Source of the DNA: MED-G82 sp964342675
GTDB taxonomy: Bacteria > Pseudomonadota > Gammaproteobacteria > Magnimaribacterales > D2472
Reading direction: 5' to 3'
Assembly (NCBI GenBank): GCA_964342675.1
Contig: CAYFFR010000030.1
Coordinates: 1-17,538 of the forward strand
Length of the DNA: 17,538 bases
Shown here: one piece after another, positions 1-8,861 of the stretch
Position numbering within the stretch: the stretch's first letter is position 1
How the letters are laid out: every line of letters starts with the position of its first letter
Translations under genes and position numbers: made by a program
The notes under the pieces: generated by a model
The model's database searches: none
What the model saw: the letters and a program-made list of their open reading frames with translations, nothing else
Told to the model about the DNA's origin: nothing

Positions 1-794
1 TAAATGATAAGTTAGCAGAAGATGTACCGGGAATTTATCACCCTATGGGTATCACTGCAGAAACAGTAGCAAAACGTTATAAGATTTCACGTGAACTTCA
101 AGATGAATATGCCCTAGAAAGCCAAAAAAGGACTGCAGCCGCTCAAGAGGCCGGTCTTCACTCTGACGAGATTATTCCAATGGAAACGAAAATGCTTTTA
201 GTTAATAAAGATACGGGAGATTCTAAGGAAGTTGATTATGTTGTTGACAAAGATGAATGCAATCGCCCAGATACAACGCTTGAGGGACTGTCTACATTAA
301 AACCTGTTTTTGACCCTGAAAATGGATCCGTTACCGCAGGTAATTCATCACAATTGTCGGATGGCGCATCTGTTACATTGGTTATGAGCGAAGATAAAGC
401 TTTAGAACTCGGTTTAAAACCCAAGGCTTATTTTAGGGGCTTTACAACTATGGGATGTGAGCCTGATGAGATGGGTATCGGCCCAGTCTTTTCTGTACCT
501 AAGTTGCTGAAGAACTATAATATGAAAGCTGAAGATATAGACTTGTGGGAGCTTAATGAGGCATTTGCAGTCCAAGTGGTCTATTGCAGAGATAAGTTAG
601 GCATACCAATGGAAAAGCTAAATGTTAATGGAGGCTCAATTTCAATTGGACATCCTTTTGGAATGACTGGATCACGACAGGTAGGTCACATAACTCGAGA
701 GTTAGAAAGACAGGACAAACAATTTGGTATTGTAACCATGTGCGTTGGTGGTGGTATGGGTGCAACAGGTTTATTTGAGAGATATCCCAGTTAA
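1..794 (+). CDS. Acetyl-CoA acyltransferase (thiolase), 3' part only
   Basis: Thiolases cleave or form 3-ketoacyl-CoA in fatty-acid beta-oxidation or acetoacetyl-CoA metabolism. The frame is open from base 3 to the left edge, so the gene starts outside the window and the ATG at 45 is internal. About 264 C-terminal codons are present. Visible signatures are NEAF, then NVNGGSISIGHPFGMTGSR with the active-site His of GHP, then the C-terminal GIVTMCVGGGMGATG box with the second catalytic Cys. The nucleophilic Cys near residue 90 of the family lies outside the window. It overlaps the likely thiL start by about 20 nt, which suggests coupling. Whether it is FadA-like or an acetyl-CoA acetyltransferase cannot be decided from this part. 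Confidence 0.93.
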   Translation, partial: NDKLAEDVPGIYHPMGITAETVAKRYKISRELQDEYALESQKRTAAAQEAGLHSDEIIPMETKMLLVNKDTGDSKEVDYVVDKDECNRPDTTLEGLSTLKPVFDPENGSVTAGNSSQLSDGASVTLVMSEDKALELGLKPKAYFRGFTTMGCEPDEMGIGPVFSVPKLLKNYNMKAEDIDLWELNEAFAVQVVYCRDKLGIPMEKLNVNGGSISIGHPFGMTGSRQVGHITRELERQDKQFGIVTMCVGGGMGATGLFERYPS

Positions 795-1707
795 ATTAAA
801 TTCAGAATTTGAAATTATAAGAAAATACCTATCTGATATAGGCACCTCTTATAACAAAAGTAACGGCATTAAGTTAGGGGTCGGTGATGATTGTTTTATC
901 ATTAATCACAATAAAGAACTCTTAATTAGCTCAGATACTTCTGTAGTTGGCAGACATTTTCCAAGAACATTAAACCCCTGCTATATAGCATACAGATCAT
1001 GCAGTTCTGCCTTGAGTGATTTAGCTGCTATGGGAGCAAAGCCGATTGCATTTAGTCTAACAATATCCGTTCCTCAATCCAATCAAAAGTTTTTTAGGGG
1101 TTTTAAGAAAGGCTTAAGAGATTTTAGCCAAGATTATTGCATAGGTTTAATAGGGGGAGATCTAGTCAAGGGACAATTACAAATATCTGTCACAGTTTAT
1201 GGTGTGCCAGAAAAAAATATATTATTAAGATCTGGTGCAAGATTAGGCGATTTAGTTTATTTATCAGGACCCTTAGGCCAAGGGTATATGGGTCTAAAAA
1301 GATATAAAAAGAGCAGGGCATTGAATAAAACCACAAGACATTATTTAAAACCAGAGGCTCAAATTGAGTATGGGCTACTGATTAGTGATTATGCTTCTAG
1401 TGCTACTGATATATCAGATGGACTCATACAAGATCTAATGAATATATGTAAGAATTCGGGGGTAGGCTTTAATTTAGATGACACTGTATTACCGATTGCG
1501 TCAGGGCTTTCTAAAAAACAAGCATTAACTTGTGGAGACGATTATCAATTAATTTATACAGTTCCAAAGAAGAACATTCAGCTTATAGATAAATTACTTA
1601 ATAAGAAAGGCTTAAACTTTTATAATATTGGTGAGATAACAAAAAGCGGATATAAAATTAACAATAAACTTGTTAGTAATTTCCAAGGATATAATCACTT
1701 TACTTAG
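775..1707 (+). CDS. thiL: Thiamine-monophosphate kinase
   Basis: ThiL phosphorylates thiamine monophosphate to thiamine pyrophosphate in the cytoplasm, the last step to the cofactor used by Dxs in the same window. Family landmarks in order: GVGDD (Mg/ATP binding, residues 35-39 from this start), LSDLAAMGAKP, LIGGDLVKG (usually GGDTT), SGARLGDLVYLSGPLG, TDISDGLIQDL and CGDDYQLIYTVP (usually GGEDYELL). The frame stays open upstream to a TTG at 745 and has no early ATG. I prefer the TTG at 775, with AGG at 767-769 five bases upstream, because homologues begin just before the E-F-E-I-I-R-K-Y segment. GTG 760 or TTG 745 remain possible. About 310 residues, normal for the family. pgpA follows after one base. 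Confidence 0.9.
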   Translation: MRDIPVKLNSEFEIIRKYLSDIGTSYNKSNGIKLGVGDDCFIINHNKELLISSDTSVVGRHFPRTLNPCYIAYRSCSSALSDLAAMGAKPIAFSLTISVPQSNQKFFRGFKKGLRDFSQDYCIGLIGGDLVKGQLQISVTVYGVPEKNILLRSGARLGDLVYLSGPLGQGYMGLKRYKKSRALNKTTRHYLKPEAQIEYGLLISDYASSATDISDGLIQDLMNICKNSGVGFNLDDTVLPIASGLSKKQALTCGDDYQLIYTVPKKNIQLIDKLLNKKGLNFYNIGEITKSGYKINNKLVSNFQGYNHFT

Positions 1708-1708
1708 C

Positions 1709-2173
1709 ATGACATTTCCAAATCCCAAGAGACCTCTTCATTGGCTTGCAACTTGCTTCTGGATTGGATTATTAAAGCCAGGCCCTGGAACATGGGGAAG
1801 CGCATTTGCAATTATAATTATTTATTTTGCTCCAATTCTTCATTCAAATATTGGTATAACCGCTATGCTTACTATATTAATAGCTTTTTTAGTATGCATC
1901 TTGATATCTAAAGATATACCTGAAGATGATCATCCATCAATTGTCATTGATGAAGCTGCTGGAGTAGCTATTGTTTTATTATTTCTAAATCATGGCTTTT
2001 ATGAATATTTAACAGCTTTTGTAATATTTAGGTTCTTTGACATTATTAAGCCATGGCCAATATCTTGGCTAGATAGAAATATTAAAGGTGGTGTTGGTAT
2101 TGTTTTAGATGATATCTTGGCAGGGATTTTTTCTGGGATTATAATTACTATTTTTTTAAGCTCCCAAATTTAA
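1709..2173 (+). CDS. pgpA: Phosphatidylglycerophosphatase A
   Basis: PgpA removes the terminal phosphate of phosphatidylglycerophosphate to give phosphatidylglycerol, acting in the inner membrane. The 154-residue product has the family signatures: GLLKPGPGTWGS near the N-terminus, IDEAAGVAIVLL, and the C-terminal FRFFDIIKPWPI followed by GGVGIVLDDILAG, with the acidic metal ligands of the DEAAG and LDD motifs. Hydrophobic stretches at about residues 30-45, 50-68, 85-100 and 135-152 fit a small polytopic membrane protein. The ATG at 1709 follows the thiL stop by one base. An in-frame TTG at 1670 would add 13 residues inside thiL and is less likely. The thiL-pgpA pairing is common in Gammaproteobacteria. 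Confidence 0.94.
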   Translation: MTFPNPKRPLHWLATCFWIGLLKPGPGTWGSAFAIIIIYFAPILHSNIGITAMLTILIAFLVCILISKDIPEDDHPSIVIDEAAGVAIVLLFLNHGFYEYLTAFVIFRFFDIIKPWPISWLDRNIKGGVGIVLDDILAGIFSGIIITIFLSSQI

Positions 2174-2176
2174 TAT

Positions 2177-2761
2177 ATGTCAACTTGTAATTACATTGCC
2201 CAATCTATTTTACCAACTGATTTTGGTACCTTTGATCTGTATGCTTTTGAGGACTTGGATGGGAAAGAGCATTTAGTATTACTATATGGTGACATTGATA
2301 GCATCGAAGATGTTTTATGTAGAGTTCATTCAGAATGCCTAACAGGAGATGCATTGTTCAGTTTAAGATGTGATTGTGGGCCTCAATTAAGTGATGCGAT
2401 GAAGCTAATTTCTGATAATGGGTCAGGTCTATTGTTGTATTTAAGGCAGGAAGGCAGGGGAATAGGTTTAGGGAACAAGATAAGAGCTTATGCCCTCCAA
2501 GATGAGGGGCATGATACTGTTGAAGCAAATCAGACACTAGGATTTGAGGCTGATCAAAGGGATTATCTAATCTGTAGAGATATACTTTCATATTTCTCAA
2601 TTTCTTCAGTTCAATTATTAACTAATAATCCTGACAAGGTTAAGGCTTTAGAAGATTCAGGTATTACGGTATCAAAAAGATTGCCCCTCCACTCTGGAAA
2701 GAATAAAAGCAATCAATCTTATTTATCTACAAAGAAAGATAAATTAGGTCACTTGGATTAG
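2177..2761 (+). CDS. ribA: GTP cyclohydrolase II (riboflavin biosynthesis)
   Basis: RibA opens GTP to 2,5-diamino-6-ribosylamino-4-pyrimidinone 5'-phosphate, formate and pyrophosphate, the first committed step to riboflavin. The 194-residue product is the stand-alone enzyme, not fused to RibB. Zinc ligands Cys54, Cys65 and Cys67 fall at the same numbers as in E. coli RibA. The signature YLRQEGRGIGL follows, then NKIRAYALQDEG, DTVEANQTLGF and LLTNNPDKV. The ATG at 2177 is three bases after pgpA stops, so thiL-pgpA-ribA is probably one transcript. Its stop codon overlaps the dxs stop codon on the other strand, leaving no room for a terminator between the two genes. Confidence 0.96.
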   Translation: MSTCNYIAQSILPTDFGTFDLYAFEDLDGKEHLVLLYGDIDSIEDVLCRVHSECLTGDALFSLRCDCGPQLSDAMKLISDNGSGLLLYLRQEGRGIGLGNKIRAYALQDEGHDTVEANQTLGFEADQRDYLICRDILSYFSISSVQLLTNNPDKVKALEDSGITVSKRLPLHSGKNKSNQSYLSTKKDKLGHLD

Positions 2762-4623
2762 ATAATTTTTTTTATTTTATCTATTAGGGATTGAGTATCT
2801 AAGCCTGCCATTTCGATCATTTCATTTCTTGTAGCATGCTCTATAAATTGATCTGGAATACCAAATGATCTTATTTTAGTCTTACAATCATTTTTATTTA
2901 GCCATTCTTGAACCGCGCTACCTGCACCTCCGCTCACCGCCCCATCCTCAACAGTTATAAACAATTTAGCTTTTTTACTAAGTTTATCAAGCAATTCATA
3001 ATCTAAAGGCTTTACGAACCGCATATCAATAAGACTAGCATTGAAGTAGTTTGCAGCCTCAGCTACATTGCCTAGTAGAGCTCCAAAATTAAGAAAGACC
3101 AGTTCTGATTTTTTGTCTTGAATGACTTCTGCTTTACCTATGGGCAAGGACTCTAATGATTGTTTTACCCTTGTATTAGGTCCAGTACCCCTTGGATATC
3201 TTACTGCAGCAGGTCCATCATACATATATGCTGTTGTCAGCAGTTGTCTCGTTTCATTCTCATTAGAAGGAGTTGCAATGACCATATTTGGTATACATCT
3301 AAGATAGACAAGATCAAAGCTCCCAGAATGTGTCGGACCATCTTCTCCAACCAAACCCGCTCTATCGATAGCAAATGTTACATCTAGATTTTGCAACGCG
3401 ACGTCATGAATTAGTTGATCATATGCTCTCTGAAGAAACGTTGAATATATTGCAACAACAGGTTTCTTATTAGTACATGCCATCCCAGCAGCTAAAGTGA
3501 CTGCATGTTGCTCAGCAATAGCAACATCAAAATATCTATCAGGAAATTCTTTACTAAAGTTTACTAGGCCTGATCCTTCTCTCATTGCTGGAGTAATGGC
3601 TAAGAGGTTTTTATCTTCTCTTCCCATATCAGTTATCCAATCACTAAAAATATCTTGATATTTAGGTTGCTGTTTTGGCTTAGTTCTTTTTATTGGTTTT
3701 ATTTTTCCAATCGCGTGAAATCCAATCCTATCTGCTTCAGCTTTATCTAAGCCAGCTCCTTTTTTAGTAATAATGTGAAGAAATTGTGGCCCATCGAAAT
3801 CTTTTAAATTATTAATTACATTAATTAATCGTTTTATATTATGTCCATCTATCGGACCTATATAATTTAATCCCAGCTCTTCAAAGATTGTTCCAGGAGC
3901 AACCATACTCTTCATTTGAGTTTCTACTTTTCTTGCAATATGGTGAGCTTGAGGAAGATTTTCTAAAAAACTCTTACCACTTTTTCTAATCCCTTTGTAT
4001 GTTTTTGATGCCCAAATATTCGCAAAATAATTTGATAAGCCACCTACATTCTCTGAAATAGACATATCATTATCGTTTAAGATAATTAACATGTTTGGTT
4101 TTATATGCCCAGCATGGCTCAACGCCTCAAATGCCATTCCAGCAGTCATTGCACCATCTCCTATCACAGCAACAATTTTCTTTTCATCAGTCTTCTTGCT
4201 AATAGCCATGCCTAAAGCTGCACTAATAGAAGTACTAGAGTGACCAACACCAAAAGCATCATATGGACTTTCTTTAATGGATGGGAATGGTGCAATACCA
4301 TCTTTCTTTCTAATATTTTTTAATAGATCCTTTCGACCTGTCAGTATCTTATGTGGATATGCTTGATGCCCCACATCCCAAATAATTTTATCTTCAGGAG
4401 TATCAAATAAATAATGCAAGGCTATAGTGAGCTCAATTACTCCCAATCCTCCAGCTAAATGGCCTCCTGTTTGACCAACCTGATATAACAAGAATAACCT
4501 TAATTCATCTGCTAAAGTTTTGAGCTCAGTTTTTGTAAATGATTTAAGATCATCAGGAATATTTACTTTATCAAGTAAAGGAGTAATGGGTTTTTTTGTA
4601 GGAATTTCTTTATATATTTTCAT
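2758..4623 (-). CDS. dxs: 1-deoxy-D-xylulose-5-phosphate synthase
   Basis: Dxs condenses pyruvate and glyceraldehyde 3-phosphate using thiamine pyrophosphate, the first step of the MEP isoprenoid route. The 621-residue protein is full length for the family. It shows GHLAGGLGVIELT (about 54-66), the TPP/Mg motif GDGAMT (155-160) with the partner Asn in NDNDMSIS (183), the catalytic Glu of IAEQHA (Glu371) and AGLVGEDGPTHSG (about 422-434), followed by the transketolase C-terminal domain. The ATG overlaps the ispA stop as ATGA (4620-4623), which implies translational coupling. Supplying the precursor pathway and the prenyl synthase from one transcript matches the xseB-ispA-dxs order known from E. 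coli. Confidence 0.98.
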   Translation of the reverse strand: MKIYKEIPTKKPITPLLDKVNIPDDLKSFTKTELKTLADELRLFLLYQVGQTGGHLAGGLGVIELTIALHYLFDTPEDKIIWDVGHQAYPHKILTGRKDLLKNIRKKDGIAPFPSIKESPYDAFGVGHSSTSISAALGMAISKKTDEKKIVAVIGDGAMTAGMAFEALSHAGHIKPNMLIILNDNDMSISENVGGLSNYFANIWASKTYKGIRKSGKSFLENLPQAHHIARKVETQMKSMVAPGTIFEELGLNYIGPIDGHNIKRLINVINNLKDFDGPQFLHIITKKGAGLDKAEADRIGFHAIGKIKPIKRTKPKQQPKYQDIFSDWITDMGREDKNLLAITPAMREGSGLVNFSKEFPDRYFDVAIAEQHAVTLAAGMACTNKKPVVAIYSTFLQRAYDQLIHDVALQNLDVTFAIDRAGLVGEDGPTHSGSFDLVYLRCIPNMVIATPSNENETRQLLTTAYMYDGPAAVRYPRGTGPNTRVKQSLESLPIGKAEVIQDKKSELVFLNFGALLGNVAEAANYFNASLIDMRFVKPLDYELLDKLSKKAKLFITVEDGAVSGGAGSAVQEWLNKNDCKTKIRSFGIPDQFIEHATRNEMIEMAGLDTQSLIDKIKKII

Positions 4624-5480
4624 TTATTTCTTTCAAGAATATAGGTTGATATTCCTTTTAAGTTTTCTTTTTTACTGTTTTCTATATCAATTTTATTAAT
4701 ACTCTTAATAGCATCGTTGATGAGGTTAGAAGCATCTTGAACTGATTTATCTAGACCAAACTTTTTTACATATGTAAGCTTTGAATTTTTTTTATCTGAG
4801 TTGTTTTTTTTCCCAAGCTCTTCGGAGGTTTTAGTAACCTCTAAGACGTCGTCCATAATCTGAAATGCTAGTCCTATACTTTCTCCTATAGGCTCTAAGG
4901 TATTCCTTAGGGGGCCAACGGTGTGTGGAGATACAATAGATGCTTCAATAAGTTTAGCTGTTTTTAACTTATGGATCTTGGTTACATCATCTGTCTCATT
5001 CTTCTCAGCGTCTAAATCCATTTGTTGACCTAAAATCATTCCGTCAAAACCACACGCATCTGTTAACAGTCTTATAATTTCAACTTTTTGATCAGAAGAT
5101 ATATGTTCATCTTCACTAATAATATTAAAAGCAAACGAATGAAGAGCATCTCCAGCAAGGATTGCTGTTGCTTCTCCATGCATTATATGATTTGAAGAAA
5201 TACCTCTCCTTATATCATCATTATCCATAGATGGCAGATCATCGTGTATTAGCGAGTATGAATGTAGAGCTTCAATTGCAGAGGCTATGTTAATGATCGA
5301 TGGTTCTTTAAGGTGAGACAATAAACTAGCAGAAGCAAATACTAGTGAGCCCCTAATGCACTTACTTGGAGCAAGCAGTGTATAGAGCATTGCCTGAGAT
5401 ATTTTTGATTTCGATGAAATTTTTTTCTTAAAATTAGAGTAAATTTTTTTGCTACATTCTGTGAGATAGTCCTGGATCAT
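4620..5480 (-). CDS. ispA: (2E,6E)-Farnesyl diphosphate synthase
   Basis: IspA joins IPP with DMAPP and geranyl diphosphate to give farnesyl diphosphate, the precursor of ubiquinone side chains and undecaprenyl phosphate. The 286-residue protein has the first Asp-rich motif DDLPSMD (80-86) in the context HSYSLIHDD, close to E. coli IspA, which supports a C15 product. The chain also has GQQMDLDAE (151-159) and a second Asp-rich motif DDVLE (210-214), where the last Asp of the usual DDxxD is Glu. The tail is Lys/Asn-rich, as expected for an AT-rich genome. The gene sits 5 nt after xseB and overlaps dxs by 4 nt. Confidence 0.95.
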   Translation of the reverse strand: MIQDYLTECSKKIYSNFKKKISSKSKISQAMLYTLLAPSKCIRGSLVFASASLLSHLKEPSIINIASAIEALHSYSLIHDDLPSMDNDDIRRGISSNHIMHGEATAILAGDALHSFAFNIISEDEHISSDQKVEIIRLLTDACGFDGMILGQQMDLDAEKNETDDVTKIHKLKTAKLIEASIVSPHTVGPLRNTLEPIGESIGLAFQIMDDVLEVTKTSEELGKKNNSDKKNSKLTYVKKFGLDKSVQDASNLINDAIKSINKIDIENSKKENLKGISTYILERNK

Positions 5481-5485
5481 TTTGA

Positions 5486-5701
5486 TTATTCATCAATATT
5501 AATAATCTGGCCATCATCAAGTAACTTTTTCACTTTTAGCTCAGCTTCTGAGATTTGTTTTTGACATTCTTTTACAAGCTTAATGCCTTCCTCAAAAGAC
5601 TTAACACTCTCTTCAAGACTTACCTCACCATCTTCAAGATTGGCAACAATCTTTTCAAGCTTTTTAAGAGATTCTTCAAAATTAGTATTATTTTTTGCCA
5701 T
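5486..5701 (-). CDS. xseB: Exodeoxyribonuclease VII small subunit
   Basis: XseB is the small subunit of exonuclease VII, which degrades single-stranded DNA together with XseA (not in this window). The 71-residue product has the family core NFEESLKKLEKIVANLEDGE, then SLEESVKSFEEGIKLVKECQ and a Lys-rich end, predicting two antiparallel amphipathic helices. Length is normal (about 70-80). It begins with ATG, has no strong Shine-Dalgarno, and lies 34 nt downstream of the efflux pump gene on the same strand and 5 nt before ispA. It may therefore be transcribed from the pump promoter as well as from its own. Confidence 0.95.
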   Translation of the reverse strand: MAKNNTNFEESLKKLEKIVANLEDGEVSLEESVKSFEEGIKLVKECQKQISEAELKVKKLLDDGQIINIDE

Positions 5702-5735
5702 ATCTTATTGTAACTTATGCATATATTTAAGAAAG

Positions 5736-8700
5736 TTATGTAGTTTTCGCATTCCAAGACATTCTGAACCGCGACTTTATTCTTTCAGGCATCATTAAAG
5801 CAGCAGGCGTAAATATTAAAGTTAAAATAGAACTAAAACCAAGACCGAAAACAATTGAAGAAGCTAGATTCTGCCACCAGTTCACAACTCTACTTCCAAC
5901 TTCTACCGATCTTTCAACAATATCAACACTAATACCCATTGCAAGTGGCAATAGCCCAAAGATTGTCGTAATTGTTGTTAGCAAAATAGGCCTTAATCTC
6001 TGTTTGCATGCCTTAACTACGATTTCATAGTTATCTAAGTGCTTTAGTTCCTGCTTAAGCCTATTATAGGTATCAATCAGCACTATATTATTGTTAACTA
6101 CTATTCCTGCTAAGGCTACTACTGATATTCCAGTCATAGTTGTACCAAAAGGCTTTCCAGTAATAAGTAAGCCTAGTAATACGCCTACTGAAGACATAAA
6201 TACTGCAGATAAAATCAATATTGATTGATAAAAGCTATTAAATTGGGTAACCAATAATATTAGCATTAGAAATATAGCAGTTATTCCTGCAATAACTAGA
6301 AATTCATTTACTGCTTGAGTTTCTTCTTGTTGACCTCTAAATTGGGTAAAGGTCCCAGCTGGAAAGTCTTGATTATCAATCCAGGCCTTAATTTCATTCA
6401 CTTTATCATTTACTAATATATCTGGTGAAGAAGTTGCAGCGCCAATTTCGTGAAAAAATTTACCATTTCTTCGTACAACTGTCTGTCTATTTTCTTGGGG
6501 TATAAGGGTGATAAAAGAACTAATTGGTATCAGACCTGAAGCAGAGCTCACTTTTAAGTCCTCTATGCCCGTTAAAGACCTTTGTTCTCTATCAAATCTA
6601 GCTCTAATCTCCACTTCATCTCTTGCATCATCAGGCCTATACTCACCTACCTTAAAGCCATTTGTTAACATCTGCACTAGCGCTCCGATATCTGATATAT
6701 TTACTCCAAGCTGCGCAGCCTTCTGTTTATCTACCTCTACTTTCCATTCAATTATTGGATAAGCAAGAGTGGAGTTGATATTCGTTAAGTTATCGACTTC
6801 TTCCTTTAAAAAATTTTCAATTTTTTTTGTAACAATGGCTACATCATTTTCTGTATTGCCAAATATACCTAGCTCTATTGGGTCTTGAAAGTCTGGCCCG
6901 CCTTGATCTTCGGCAATCTCAACAATGATCCCTGGTATTTCTTCAAGTTTATTTTGAGCAATAGACATAATTGCTTGACCGGATATATTCCTTTGATTTG
7001 GCTCTACCACTTCAAAGAATCCTCTACCAACAACATCACCACCTGAATTAAACCACTCAGTTCCTGTTCGAAGATATAAACTATTTATTTCTTTAATAGA
7101 AAGAAGTTCTTGCTCTACTTTCTCAACAATATTTTTTGCTTCAATAGAAGAGAAATTTCCCCTTGCTCTAATAGACACTTGTGCAGCTACTGGATCTACA
7201 TATGGGAAATAAATGACCCCTTTTCCAAAATTTATATATGCACCAACTATAGAAATTAATAACAAGAAAATAGTTAGGATTGTTTCACCTGGATTTTTAG
7301 CAAATATTCTTACCCATTTGCTATAAAAGTTTGAAATTTTATCAAAGACAACTTCTCCAGTTTTTTCGGACTCTCCTAGCGTCAGTGATGACCTTCTTTG
7401 ACCAAACATGGATCCTAATACTGGTACCAGGATCATTGCATAGATTAAAGACGCAGACAGAACTATAAAGACAGTTGTTGGCAAAAATCTCATAAATTGA
7501 CCAGTAAAACCTGGCCAGAATATTAAAGGAGTAAAAGCAGCTATAGTTGTCGCTGTAGAAGAAAGAATTGGATATAACATTCTTTTGGAGGCCAATCGAT
7601 ACGCTTCTAACCTCTTTAAACCCTCAGATATTTTTCGATCAGCGTATTCAGTTACAACAATAGCTCCATCGATTAGCATTCCCAACCCTAGCAATAAACC
7701 CATCATAACAAGAAAGTTAAATTCTATATTCGCAAACTTTAACACCATGAATGTTAGGAGGAAACAGAATGGAATTGATAGCCCAACGAGCATACCAACC
7801 CTTATTCCCATACTCGCTATCACCAGTGTTATTACCAGAAAAATTGCAGTAATAATATTTCCTTGAAGTTCTGAGATCATTGATTCAGCCCAAATAGTCT
7901 CATCATCTGTTTTTACAATAGATAGATTTTCTGGCAGCACAGATTCGAAGTCATTTACGACATTTGTAATATTATGTTTTGCATTAATTGCATTGGCGCC
8001 TTCACGTAATTTAACTTCAAGAGTTACAGCATCTTTACCATTTACTCTTGCGAAGGAAGAATAATCTTTAAAAGTTCTCCTAATTTCTGCAATGTCTTCC
8101 AATGTTACAACAGCATTTTGGGTGACCTTAATTGGAATGTTATAAACATCATTAGCAGTTTCAAAAATGCTAGGTACTTCAATATTAAAGCTGCCATTGC
8201 CAGTATCTTGGGACCCTCCTGGAATAATAAGATTATTTCTAGAGATTGCTGTATATAGTTGTTGTAATGTTATGTTATAAGTTTCTAACTTTGATTTATC
8301 AACTACAGCTTCTAGCAATTCGTCTGGTGCGCCACTAATATCAACATCCAGGATCTCATCTACTCCTTCAATTCGATCCTGTAACTCTCTAGCAAAAAAT
8401 ATTTTCTGACGAAGCGATCCGGTACCCATAATGCTTAGATTCATTACAGGAAAGGTATTAAAAGAATATTCTCTTATCTGAGGATCTTCTGCCTCCAATG
8501 GCAATTTAAATTTTACTTCTTCTATGCCTTGTTTTATATCTCTTAACGCTACATCAATATCGTAACCAACTTCAAATTCAGCAATTATTCTTGCATAACC
8601 TAGAGAGCTACTAGATGATATTTCTTTAATGCCCGCAACACTTCGCAGTCTATTCTCTAATGGTTTTGCTATTAATCTTGATGCATCATCAGGTGATGCT

Positions 8701-8861
8701 CCATCTAAGAAAACAGAAACACTAACTAAAGGAAGTTGGACGCTTGGATCAGCTGCTACAGCAATAGTATTTCTTGCATATGAGCCTGCTATTATTACAA
8801 GAATAGCAATTGTGATTGTAGTCTTACTCTTAGCAAGAGCAAAATCTACTAGTTTTTTCAT
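5736..8861 (-). CDS. RND-family efflux transporter, inner-membrane pump
   Basis: This is a proton-driven resistance-nodulation-division pump of the AcrB superfamily. The 1041 residues show the expected plan: an N-terminal membrane helix (about 13-33), a large periplasmic loop, helices at about 335-484, a helix near 525-545, a second large loop, and helices at about 855-1025. In helix 4, where AcrB has the Asp407-Asp408 pair, the sequence is MLIDGAIVV (Asp398, Gly399). In helix 10, where AcrB has Lys940, it reads GIVVNNNIVLID (Asn923). The relay residues therefore differ from the multidrug archetype. The start codon overlaps the adaptor stop as ATGA (8858-8861). Substrate cannot be predicted, and no outer-membrane channel gene is nearby. 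Confidence 0.95.
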   Translation of the reverse strand: MKKLVDFALAKSKTTITIAILVIIAGSYARNTIAVAADPSVQLPLVSVSVFLDGASPDDASRLIAKPLENRLRSVAGIKEISSSSSLGYARIIAEFEVGYDIDVALRDIKQGIEEVKFKLPLEAEDPQIREYSFNTFPVMNLSIMGTGSLRQKIFFARELQDRIEGVDEILDVDISGAPDELLEAVVDKSKLETYNITLQQLYTAISRNNLIIPGGSQDTGNGSFNIEVPSIFETANDVYNIPIKVTQNAVVTLEDIAEIRRTFKDYSSFARVNGKDAVTLEVKLREGANAINAKHNITNVVNDFESVLPENLSIVKTDDETIWAESMISELQGNIITAIFLVITLVIASMGIRVGMLVGLSIPFCFLLTFMVLKFANIEFNFLVMMGLLLGLGMLIDGAIVVTEYADRKISEGLKRLEAYRLASKRMLYPILSSTATTIAAFTPLIFWPGFTGQFMRFLPTTVFIVLSASLIYAMILVPVLGSMFGQRRSSLTLGESEKTGEVVFDKISNFYSKWVRIFAKNPGETILTIFLLLISIVGAYINFGKGVIYFPYVDPVAAQVSIRARGNFSSIEAKNIVEKVEQELLSIKEINSLYLRTGTEWFNSGGDVVGRGFFEVVEPNQRNISGQAIMSIAQNKLEEIPGIIVEIAEDQGGPDFQDPIELGIFGNTENDVAIVTKKIENFLKEEVDNLTNINSTLAYPIIEWKVEVDKQKAAQLGVNISDIGALVQMLTNGFKVGEYRPDDARDEVEIRARFDREQRSLTGIEDLKVSSASGLIPISSFITLIPQENRQTVVRRNGKFFHEIGAATSSPDILVNDKVNEIKAWIDNQDFPAGTFTQFRGQQEETQAVNEFLVIAGITAIFLMLILLVTQFNSFYQSILILSAVFMSSVGVLLGLLITGKPFGTTMTGISVVALAGIVVNNNIVLIDTYNRLKQELKHLDNYEIVVKACKQRLRPILLTTITTIFGLLPLAMGISVDIVERSVEVGSRVVNWWQNLASSIVFGLGFSSILTLIFTPAALMMPERIKSRFRMSWNAKTT

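Noticed and set aside
1670..1708. Upstream TTG extension of pgpA into thiL
   Set aside because: The ATG at 1709 starts just before the conserved PgpA core; the extra residues are out of frame with thiL and have no family counterpart.
2358..2600. 80-codon open frame on the minus strand inside ribA
   Set aside because: It lies fully opposite conserved RibA motifs, has no recognisable domain and no initiation signal; it is a shadow frame.
3122..3387. Two plus-strand open frames inside dxs
   Set aside because: They are antisense to highly conserved Dxs sequence and resemble no protein family.
7585..7866. 93-codon plus-strand frame inside the RND pump gene
   Set aside because: Antisense to the conserved helix 2-4 region of the pump; no independent evidence.
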